NCBI GenBank assembly: GCA_041669225.1
Contig: JBAYBO010000058.1
Location: 1 to 5,364 of the forward strand
DNA from: UBA1424 sp041669225
GTDB taxonomy: Bacteria > Bacillota_I > Bacilli_A > RFN20 > CAG-826
Direction of reading: 5' to 3'
Length of the DNA: 5,364 bases
Position numbers and translations under genes: made by a program. The notes under the pieces are model-generated. The model did no database searches. It saw only the letters and a list, made by a program, of their open reading frames with translations, and was not told where the DNA came from. Of the stretch, positions 1-5,364 are shown one piece after another. Every line of letters begins with the position of its first letter. Position 1 is the first letter of the stretch.

Positions 1-868
1 CGGAACAGGCAAAACCTCTCTTCCTTATGCCCTTGGTAAATTCTTTAAAAGAGATGTGACAATTTGTTCGGTTCAACCATCCTGGCGTGAACGCACCGAG
101 ATGCTTGGCTATTTTAATGAATTTACGAAGAAGTTTAATGAGACTGAATTTTTGCGAGCGCTTTATGAAGCGACATATCGCAAGGACAATAACATTATTA
201 TTCTCGACGAGATGAATCTAGCCCGCGTTGAATACTACTTTGCTGATTTCTTATCAATTATGGAAATGCCAATCGCCAGCGAATGGAAAGTAGAAGTAAC
301 TCGGACCCCTGACAATATGAATCCAAAAAAACTTGAAAGCGGTAAATTATTAATTACCCAAAACCTTTGGTTTATTGGTACGGCTAATAACGACGACTCA
401 ACTTTTACGATTACCGATAAAGTTTACGATCGGGCCATTAGCATAACTCTTAATGATAAAGGCGACACGGTTGACACTGAATATACTGAAGCCGTGGCAA
501 TGCCTTATGAAAACCTCGCCAAACTATTTGAACAGGCTTTAACTAATTTCCCAATTGGCAAAACAAATCTCGCCAAGTTTGAAAAGCTCGATAAGTTTGT
601 CGCTGACAAATTCCGTATCGTTTTTGGTAATCGCATTCAAAAGCAAATGCGGGCTTTTACGGCGAATTTTGTTGCTTGTGGTGGTAAAGAATTGGATGCT
701 CTTGATTTCATCTTTGCCTCAAAAGTATTAAAGAAGTTTACGAGTCTAAATTTAGCTTTCATGCACGAAGAGTTGGCCAATCTTTCGAGCGAACTCGACA
801 AATTATTTGGCAAAGGAACTTTCTGGCAATCGCAAAAGGTTATTTCAGATTACTCGAAAATTTCATAA
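1..868 (+). CDS. McrB-like / dynein-related AAA+ ATPase, 5' partial
   Basis: This is the C-terminal part of an AAA+ NTPase; 288 codons are visible in the frame starting at base 2, and the start lies upstream of the window. The frame is open to base 1, so the GTG at 56 is an internal Val, not a start. Seen: Walker A GTGKTS at the window edge (bases 2-19), Walker B IIILDEMN (about 188-217, Asp-Glu at 206-211), a sensor-1 segment GTANNDDST (377-403), a possible arginine finger in YDRA (Arg at 431), then a helical lid containing VACGGKELDALDF. The LDEMNLA motif and the Asn-rich sensor segment are typical of the McrB/dynein-related branch, which forms hexameric rings and works with a partner encoded next door. 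The McrB signature MNxxDR is altered here (Ala for Met, Ser for Arg). The N-terminal domain that would define its target is not in the window. The ATPase assignment is secure; the biological role is not. Confidence 0.86.
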   Translation, partial: GTGKTSLPYALGKFFKRDVTICSVQPSWRERTEMLGYFNEFTKKFNETEFLRALYEATYRKDNNIIILDEMNLARVEYYFADFLSIMEMPIASEWKVEVTRTPDNMNPKKLESGKLLITQNLWFIGTANNDDSTFTITDKVYDRAISITLNDKGDTVDTEYTEAVAMPYENLAKLFEQALTNFPIGKTNLAKFEKLDKFVADKFRIVFGNRIQKQMRAFTANFVACGGKELDALDFIFASKVLKKFTSLNLAFMHEELANLSSELDKLFGKGTFWQSQKVISDYSKIS

Positions 869-869
869 C

Positions 870-875
870 GGGGGG
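870..875 (+). promoter_or_regulatory. G-run, possible Shine-Dalgarno for the DUF2357-like gene
   Basis: Six consecutive G's follow the TAA of the ATPase gene and lie 13 bases before the ATG at 889. The sequence can pair with the anti-Shine-Dalgarno, but the gap is longer than the usual 5-9 bases. The ATG at 876 directly abuts the G-run and is out of frame, ending after six codons (TAA at 894-896), so it is not a rival gene start. Confidence 0.5.
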
Positions 876-888
876 ATGATTAAACATC

Positions 889-2292
889 ATGGCTAAACCA
901 AAAGACAATGTGCCCTTAAGCTCTCCTCAGATGATTGGCAAACTTAAAAATAAATATGTTACACGCCTTGAGCGACTTGTTAATAATGATGAGGATTTTC
1001 TTTCGCTTTTAGAAACTTTCGCCAATGCGAAAAATGTATATGCTGGTACCTCGAGAAGGGAAATTAAAACCTATTCCGAGGATTTTGTCATCGAAATAGA
1101 AAATACCTTACCCTCGTTAGAATCCATCGTTAATGATCCTCAGCGTTTCATTAAAGAAAATGCTGAAGTGGTCGGCATCGAAAAAGCTCGCAAGATTACC
1201 CATCGCTCCGTTGAACACATGGCCCAGCATACCGAAAACATTCGTTCGGTCAGTTCAAGTGGCACAGTCGATCCTAAAAAAGTTCTCAACATGTTTATCG
1301 ATGATGAACTGAAAATTTATGAGAACCGCTTTATCATGACTCTCGTTCGGCGCTTGCAAACCTTCATAGAACTTCGTTATAAATATATATCTGATCATAG
1401 CGATACTCGTAACAGCGATGTCGTCAGTGTTACATCAGAAGTTAAAATCGGCGATGTGACATATGAATACGAAACGAAGATGAAAATTATCGTCCCTTCA
1501 GATGATGACGGACACCGCGAGGCCAATCAGAAATTACTTGATCGAATTCTCAAACTACGCAAACGAATAACATATCTTACGACTTCTCGTTTTATGTTAG
1601 AAATGCGCAAGGCGACGCCAGTTTCCGATCCAGTTTCGCAAACAAATATCATGCGTCTTAATTATGACTACCAAACCGCATATAAATTATGGGTTTTCCT
1701 TGGTCGTTACGATATGCTCGGCATCGATTACAAGTTCACACAGCAAAAAGTTGAATTTGATAATGCCTACATGACTTATTTGCATCTTAACGCTATTGGT
1801 GCCTACTTAACCTTTAAAACCGAACATTCGCTGTTGCCAGATAAAGATACGAAGCAATATATTTATAAACCGCGTTTTAAAGAAATTAAACTCGATTATG
1901 ACATGACTGACGAACGTCTGATTGGAAAAGGATTATCCTTTGGCATCGACTCCAAGAAAGAAACACAAGCGCAAATTGCAGCTCGTGAACGTCGCAAGCA
2001 ACAAGCCGAAGAAAGACGAATCAAACGCGAAGAAGAAAAGAAAAAGGCTCGTGAATTAGCCATTCAAAAGCGCGAAGAAGCCAAGAAGCTTGCCATTCAG
2101 AAAGCGCTTGAAAGAAAAGACAAAGAGAAACAAAGGAAGCTTGCTATGCAAGAAAAGAAACGACAGGCTGTTTTAGCTTTGCAAGAAAAGAAACAGCTTG
2201 AAAAGCTAATGAAACAAGAAGAACTCAAATTAGCCAAAGCTCGCGAAAAAGTACTGAGAATGGCCCAAAGACGTCGTAAAACAGAAAATTAA
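889..2292 (+). CDS. DUF2357-like McrBC-partner protein with charged helical tail
   Basis: A 467-residue soluble protein with no signal peptide or membrane segment. The middle resembles DUF2357, a domain found in McrC-like partners of McrB-type ATPases: residues 139-156 contain the DE..YENRF..TLVRRL pattern, and 249-271 contain VSQTNIMRLNYDY..AYKLW. In the relatives I know, this domain is often followed by a PD-(D/E)XK nuclease. I cannot find such a motif here. Residues about 300-350 are a mixed segment, and 356-467 are almost entirely Lys, Arg, Glu, Gln, Ala and Leu, predicted as one long helix or coiled coil, with LAIQK/LAMQE-like units at 390, 401, 418 and 429. The gene starts 20 bases after the ATPase stop, so the two are probably co-expressed and form a complex. 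A non-nucleolytic adaptor or effector role is inference. The DUF2357 match is by eye; alternatively it is a lineage-specific partner protein. Confidence 0.62.
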   Translation: MAKPKDNVPLSSPQMIGKLKNKYVTRLERLVNNDEDFLSLLETFANAKNVYAGTSRREIKTYSEDFVIEIENTLPSLESIVNDPQRFIKENAEVVGIEKARKITHRSVEHMAQHTENIRSVSSSGTVDPKKVLNMFIDDELKIYENRFIMTLVRRLQTFIELRYKYISDHSDTRNSDVVSVTSEVKIGDVTYEYETKMKIIVPSDDDGHREANQKLLDRILKLRKRITYLTTSRFMLEMRKATPVSDPVSQTNIMRLNYDYQTAYKLWVFLGRYDMLGIDYKFTQQKVEFDNAYMTYLHLNAIGAYLTFKTEHSLLPDKDTKQYIYKPRFKEIKLDYDMTDERLIGKGLSFGIDSKKETQAQIAARERRKQQAEERRIKREEEKKKARELAIQKREEAKKLAIQKALERKDKEKQRKLAMQEKKRQAVLALQEKKQLEKLMKQEELKLAKAREKVLRMAQRRRKTEN

Positions 2293-2298
2293 TGAATC

Positions 2299-3105
2299 AT
2301 GGAAAAAGTTATTAATATTGAAAAGAAAGAACCAAAAATGAAAAAAAGCCGGATAGGTCGTATTTTCACTATTGTAATTGGCGTCTTTGTCGGATTGTTA
2401 TTGATTATGCAAATATCTGGTTCGATTAGTGCCCAGAGCAATTACGGCGTTCAGCGTTTTGGTGACTATCAAGTTTTAGTTGTCATTACTGATTCAATGG
2501 AGCCTTCGATTAAAGTCGGAGAAGGTGTTTTTGTGAAAAGGACACCACTTAATGAGATTAAGGCTTCGACGACGATTGAAGCCAAAGATGGTGATATTTT
2601 GACCTTTTTTCGGCCAACTGATGGAGTGATTGTGACGCATCGCGTCGTCGAAGTCTTGCCGCAAAGCGACGGATCTTTTGATTTTGAAACATTAGGCGAT
2701 AACCTCAACGCCAAGACTTGTCCAGTTGGAGGTTGCAATCCAGATATTCACCGCGACTATGTTGAAGGCAAGTATGTTCTTGGTAAGGTTGTTGGTCAAA
2801 GTTATGCCTTTGGGCAAGTGTTTAAAGTAACCTCAAACCCGATTGCCATTGCAGTCGTGGCGGTTGTACCTTTATTATACGTTTTCATATCTTCAGTGAT
2901 AGATGTAGTAAAACATAGTAAAATAAAGGATGAAGAATTTGAAGTTGGCGATTTAAGTCAATTTGATGAGTTTGTAGCTCTTAAACAACGTGAAAAGCTT
3001 CGCCTCTTAATAGAAATTGAAAAAGATAAACTTCGCAAAGATCGAGCATTAATAGCAAACGATAATGAATCAGAAAAAAGGGGAAACAATGAAGGAGAAA
3101 AATAA
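2299..3105 (+). CDS. SipW/ER-type signal peptidase I (S26B)
   Basis: A membrane serine protease that would remove signal peptides from exported proteins on the outer face of the membrane. Residue numbers are from the ATG at 2299 (268 residues). Seen: a basic N-terminus, TM1 about 21-42, the catalytic SMEPS motif with Ser66, GD.LTF at 98-103, THRVVEV with His114, GDN with Asp134, and TM2 about 181-203. His in place of the Lys general base marks the S26B type (archaeal, ER and Bacillus SipW) rather than LepB. An extracytoplasmic CPVGGC (141-146) could form a disulfide. Beyond TM2 there is an unusual charged tail of about 65 residues, helix-prone at 221-250 and presumably cytoplasmic. The start is uncertain: no good Shine-Dalgarno precedes 2299. 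The ATG at 2338 (Met14, MKKSRIGR) has an AG-rich stretch before it and would give a 255-residue protein with all motifs intact. SipW-type enzymes usually serve few substrates (TasA/camelysin-like); none is encoded here. Confidence 0.93.
   Translation: MEKVINIEKKEPKMKKSRIGRIFTIVIGVFVGLLLIMQISGSISAQSNYGVQRFGDYQVLVVITDSMEPSIKVGEGVFVKRTPLNEIKASTTIEAKDGDILTFFRPTDGVIVTHRVVEVLPQSDGSFDFETLGDNLNAKTCPVGGCNPDIHRDYVEGKYVLGKVVGQSYAFGQVFKVTSNPIAIAVVAVVPLLYVFISSVIDVVKHSKIKDEEFEVGDLSQFDEFVALKQREKLRLLIEIEKDKLRKDRALIANDNESEKRGNNEGEK
3078..3083 (+). promoter_or_regulatory. Shine-Dalgarno that decides the EAL gene start
   Basis: AAGGGG lies 5 bases before the ATG at 3089, inside the 3' end of the signal peptidase gene. 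It supports 3089 over the in-frame ATG at 3065, which has no comparable site and sits within the upstream coding sequence. The resulting 17-base overlap suggests translational coupling of the peptidase and EAL genes. Confidence 0.75.
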
Positions 3106-4651
3106 AGTAAAAACAAAAGTGGTAAATTACAGCTGGCGTTTTCTTATTTTCTTAGTCGCCTTTTTTGCCGTTTTTGTTTTGATATTGCTTGATGGTTTTG
3201 GTCTTTTTGATAATATTTGGGGTATTACGGGCCGTTGGATTTCGTTTTCTCTTTTAGCGGCCGGAAGCATCCTCCTCCTTATTTTGGCGTTAATTTCTTT
3301 TTCTCAGTCGCAAAGAATTACTGTTAAAAAGATTCTAAATACGGATATTTTCCCTTTAGTTGATAACATCTACGACGAACGAGAGTTAGTTATGAATGTT
3401 AACAAGCTTCTTCGTAAGAAGAGCGGCGAAAAATCCGCGGTTGTTACTTTCTCGACTTTCAAATTTAAGAAAGAAGTTTTTCTCCGCTATGGTTATCAAA
3501 AAGAGTCCGATGTTATAAGTACAATCTTTTTTGCAGTCGATAAAATTAAAGAGTCACATCTAAAAATGATATATGGCTATGACTATAGCGATAATTTCAT
3601 GCTCTTTATTCCTGATATTACCGAGAAGAAACTGAATCCATTACTTGAAAAACTAACCGAAATAATTAATAAGTATTTAGGCGAGAATAAGATTGAAATT
3701 GATTTTTCCCCTCATTATGGCGTACGTCTTAGAAGCGATGATGATGTCTCGGCTGAAACAATGTTTCAGACGGCATTAATTGCCAGTGACTACGGAAGGC
3801 TTAGTTCTGAACGTGGTGGCATTTTTATCTTTAACGAATCAATGTTTACTAAAAATGAACGGACTGTCAGTTTGGCTCGTGATATCGAACGCGGTCTTGC
3901 CAGCCATGAGTTTGAAGTATACTTTCAACCTAAATTCGATTTGAAACTTAAACGTTTTAGTGGGGCTGAAGCCCTTTTAAGGTGGCATCATCCCGAACGT
4001 GGCACAATTTTGCCGGCTGCCTTTATTTCTTTGGCTGAACAATCTGAGCTCATTATTCAAATTGACTATTATGTCCTTGAACGCGTTTGTAAGCACATCG
4101 CTGAGTGGCGCGATAAAGGCTATCGCCTACTTCCAATCTCTATCAATTTATCTAAGCGGACAGTTTTCTCGGCCGATATTGCCGAGAATATCGAAAAACT
4201 AATTAAAAAATATCAAATTAGCCCTTTGCTCCTTGAGGTTGAAATTGTTGAATCTCCTTCGCCTTATGATGTTCTTTATCTTTTATCGACCGTTAAGAAA
4301 ATCAAGGCTTTGAATATAAAAGTGGCAATCGATGACTTTGGCACCGGATTCTCGTCACTTAGTTATATTAAACGCATTCCTTTTGATGTAATCAAAATCG
4401 ATCGAGCCTTCCTTAGCGATTTAGAAATAGATGCTAAATCGCGCGGAATAGTTAAAGAAATTATTAAACTGGCCCACATTCTTGAAACCTATGTCGTTAT
4501 TGAGGGTGTTCAAGAATATGAACAAATCAAACTCTTGCAGGGAATGGATGCTGATTGCATTCAAGGTTTCTACTATAGTGAACCTCTACGTCCGGAAGAA
4601 TACCTTCGTTTTATCAATGATAATAAATTTGAAAAAGGAAAGAAGGGATAA
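3089..4651 (+). CDS. Membrane degenerate-GGDEF/EAL c-di-GMP phosphodiesterase
   Basis: Predicted to hydrolyse cyclic di-GMP to pGpG at the cytoplasmic face of the membrane. Numbered from the ATG at 3089 (520 residues): two membrane segments (about 16-34 and 51-71) with a short outer loop, a linker, a degenerate GGDEF fold (about 105-250), then a full EAL domain (about 260-512). The GGDEF site reads YDYSDNF (about 164-170), so cyclase activity is not expected; the domain may bind nucleotide or regulate. The EAL residues are preserved: Gln280 in FQP, Glu294 in EALLRW, Asn353 in INLS, Glu385 and Glu388 in VEIVES, Asp415-Asp416 in DDFGTGFSSL, Lys436 in IKID, Glu472 in EGVQ and Gln492 in QGFYYSEPL. 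The EGVE box has Gln for its second Glu. There is no HAMP, PAS or response-regulator domain, so the input signal is unclear; the short membrane hairpin is the only sensor candidate. An in-frame ATG at 3065 would add eight residues but lacks a ribosome site. The gene overlaps the peptidase gene by 17 bases. Confidence 0.95.
   Translation: MKEKNKVKTKVVNYSWRFLIFLVAFFAVFVLILLDGFGLFDNIWGITGRWISFSLLAAGSILLLILALISFSQSQRITVKKILNTDIFPLVDNIYDERELVMNVNKLLRKKSGEKSAVVTFSTFKFKKEVFLRYGYQKESDVISTIFFAVDKIKESHLKMIYGYDYSDNFMLFIPDITEKKLNPLLEKLTEIINKYLGENKIEIDFSPHYGVRLRSDDDVSAETMFQTALIASDYGRLSSERGGIFIFNESMFTKNERTVSLARDIERGLASHEFEVYFQPKFDLKLKRFSGAEALLRWHHPERGTILPAAFISLAEQSELIIQIDYYVLERVCKHIAEWRDKGYRLLPISINLSKRTVFSADIAENIEKLIKKYQISPLLLEVEIVESPSPYDVLYLLSTVKKIKALNIKVAIDDFGTGFSSLSYIKRIPFDVIKIDRAFLSDLEIDAKSRGIVKEIIKLAHILETYVVIEGVQEYEQIKLLQGMDADCIQGFYYSEPLRPEEYLRFINDNKFEKGKKG
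4641..4647 (+). promoter_or_regulatory. Shine-Dalgarno for the nucleosidase-like gene
   Basis: AGAAGGG lies 9 bases before the ATG at 4657, within the last codons of the EAL gene, and supports that start. The stop-to-start gap is only 5 bases, consistent with co-translation from one mRNA. Confidence 0.65.
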
Positions 4652-4656
4652 TCCAA

Positions 4657-5364
4657 ATGATTTTAATTATTGGAACGACCGAAGACGATATTTTCTATTT
4701 TAAGAACCGGATGAAAATCATAGAGAAGAACAAAATCGCGTCCAAATATCCTTATTATGTCGGCACGTTTGCTGGCAAGGATATTTGTTTGGCCTACAGT
4801 GGTTATTCAAACATCGCCTCGGCAGTAGTCGCCGGTTTTATGATTAGCAAATATAAACCATATATCGTCGTCTGCGTCGGAACAGTGTCGGCTTTTAGTG
4901 AAAACCTTCGTCAAAGCGAATTGTTTATTGCCGAACGTGTCTACTTGGGCGATATTGACTTTACTCCGTTAGGCAGCGGAACAAGATATGGGCAAATTAA
5001 AGAAATGCCGGCGTTTTATTCTTCAGAAGAAGATTATATTAAACTAATTGAAACAATTAATTCTCGGACGGAAAATTTACACATCGGACGTGGACCGCTT
5101 ATTTCGACGAATGTTTTCTTTAAAAACCGCAAGAAAGCAAACGAACTCCTCGACAATAATTTTTCCCATATTGAAAATACGACCGCTTTTGATACCGAAG
5201 CCGGTGGTGTGATTACCGCTTGTTATATTCACGAAGTTCCCTGGCTTTTGCTTAAAGCCGTCAATTATCAGATCGGTCGCGATGAACAGTTGCTTTCTTC
5301 ACTTAGAATTGGCATCGAGGCCCAACCCCACATCGCCAATTTAATTGAAACATTATTAGAAGAG
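4657..5364 (+). CDS. Divergent MTA/SAH nucleosidase-superfamily protein, 3' open
   Basis: 236 codons are visible and the frame runs off the window end; E. coli MTA/SAH nucleosidase is about 232 residues, so little is probably missing. The family cleaves methylthioadenosine and S-adenosylhomocysteine to adenine plus the thioribose product, in methionine salvage and methyl-cycle clean-up. Seen in family order: MILIIGTTEDD (like the GAMEEE start), SGYSNIASA at 48-56 (like SGIGKVNAA), KPYIVVCVGTVSA at 67-79 (like KPDVIINTGSAGG), GDIDFTPLG at 98-106 followed by RYGQIKEMPAF at 110-120 (like the YGQ.PG.PA.F segment), FDTEAGG at 178-184 (like VEMEGA), and VPWLLLKAVNY at 194-204 (like VPFLVIRAISD). 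The ribose-contact Glu is kept (Glu181), but by hand alignment the catalytic Glu12 is Asp11 and the catalytic Asp197 is Tyr204. Activity or specificity may therefore differ from true MTAN. The protein looks cytosolic, with no signal peptide. Confidence 0.8.
   Translation, partial: MILIIGTTEDDIFYFKNRMKIIEKNKIASKYPYYVGTFAGKDICLAYSGYSNIASAVVAGFMISKYKPYIVVCVGTVSAFSENLRQSELFIAERVYLGDIDFTPLGSGTRYGQIKEMPAFYSSEEDYIKLIETINSRTENLHIGRGPLISTNVFFKNRKKANELLDNNFSHIENTTAFDTEAGGVITACYIHEVPWLLLKAVNYQIGRDEQLLSSLRIGIEAQPHIANLIETLLEE

Noticed and set aside
56..868. GTG at 56 as the start of the ATPase gene
   Set aside because: The same frame is open to the window edge and encodes Walker A GTGKTS upstream of it, so the gene begins before base 1.
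876..896. Six-codon frame from the ATG at 876, overlapping the DUF2357-like start
   Set aside because: It directly abuts the G-run with no spacing for a ribosome site and is too short to support as a gene. A regulatory leader role cannot be shown.
2469..2738. 89-codon open frame on the minus strand
   Set aside because: It is fully inside the peptidase gene, opposite its catalytic motifs. It has no ribosome site or recognisable domain, so it is a shadow frame.
4166..4188. Perfect 8-base inverted repeat (TTCTCGGC / GCCGAGAA) with a 7-base loop
   Set aside because: It lies deep inside the EAL coding region and has no T-run after it on either strand, so it is not a terminator. It is probably a by-product of coding for SADIAEN.
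3999..4202. 67-codon + strand frame inside the EAL gene
   Set aside because: It overlaps the most conserved part of the EAL domain in another frame, has no family resemblance, and looks like a shadow.
4482..4703. 73-codon + strand frame across the EAL/nucleosidase junction
   Set aside because: It is out of frame with both neighbours, whose conserved motifs cover it, and it has no Shine-Dalgarno or recognisable motif.
1..5364. CRISPR array, tRNA, rRNA, insertion sequence or integration site
   Set aside because: The window is coding almost end to end. I found no regularly spaced repeats, tRNA-like cloverleaf, transposase motif or terminal inverted repeats.

Overview
The window is AT-rich and densely packed, with all five genes on the + strand. 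The spacings are 20, 6, -17 (overlap) and 5 bases, and I see no terminator or promoter between them, so this reads as one stretch of a single operon whose promoter lies upstream of base 1. The visible stops are all TAA, and Trp is written TGG with no in-frame TGA. The codon bias is low-GC, the Shine-Dalgarno sequences are G-rich, and the protein types suggest a low-GC Gram-positive lineage or one of its standard-code relatives (Bacilli, Erysipelotrichia, or Acholeplasma/Izemoplasma-like). The lineage is inference; no marker gene is present.

Layout: (1) 1-868, the C-terminal part of an AAA+ ATPase of the McrB / dynein-related kind, cut by the window start exactly at its Walker A motif. (2) 889-2292, a protein whose middle resembles DUF2357, the non-nuclease part of McrC-like partners. 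Where a nuclease would be expected it carries a roughly 110-residue Lys/Arg/Glu-rich helical tail. (3) 2299-3105, a SipW/ER-type (S26B, Ser-His-Asp) signal peptidase I with two membrane segments and a charged cytoplasmic tail. (4) 3089-4651, a membrane-anchored degenerate GGDEF plus intact EAL protein, a predicted c-di-GMP phosphodiesterase. (5) 4657-5364, a divergent member of the MTA/SAH nucleosidase (nucleoside phosphorylase) superfamily, still open at the window end.

The interesting point is the combination. The ATPase and DUF2357-like pair resemble a McrBC-type module without a visible nuclease. The pair sits directly against a SipW-type peptidase and a membrane c-di-GMP phosphodiesterase, a context more suggestive of envelope or secretion biology than of restriction. 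The S26B peptidase normally serves a small set of dedicated substrates, but none is encoded here, so substrates would have to lie outside the window. Any joint function for these genes is inference from adjacency.
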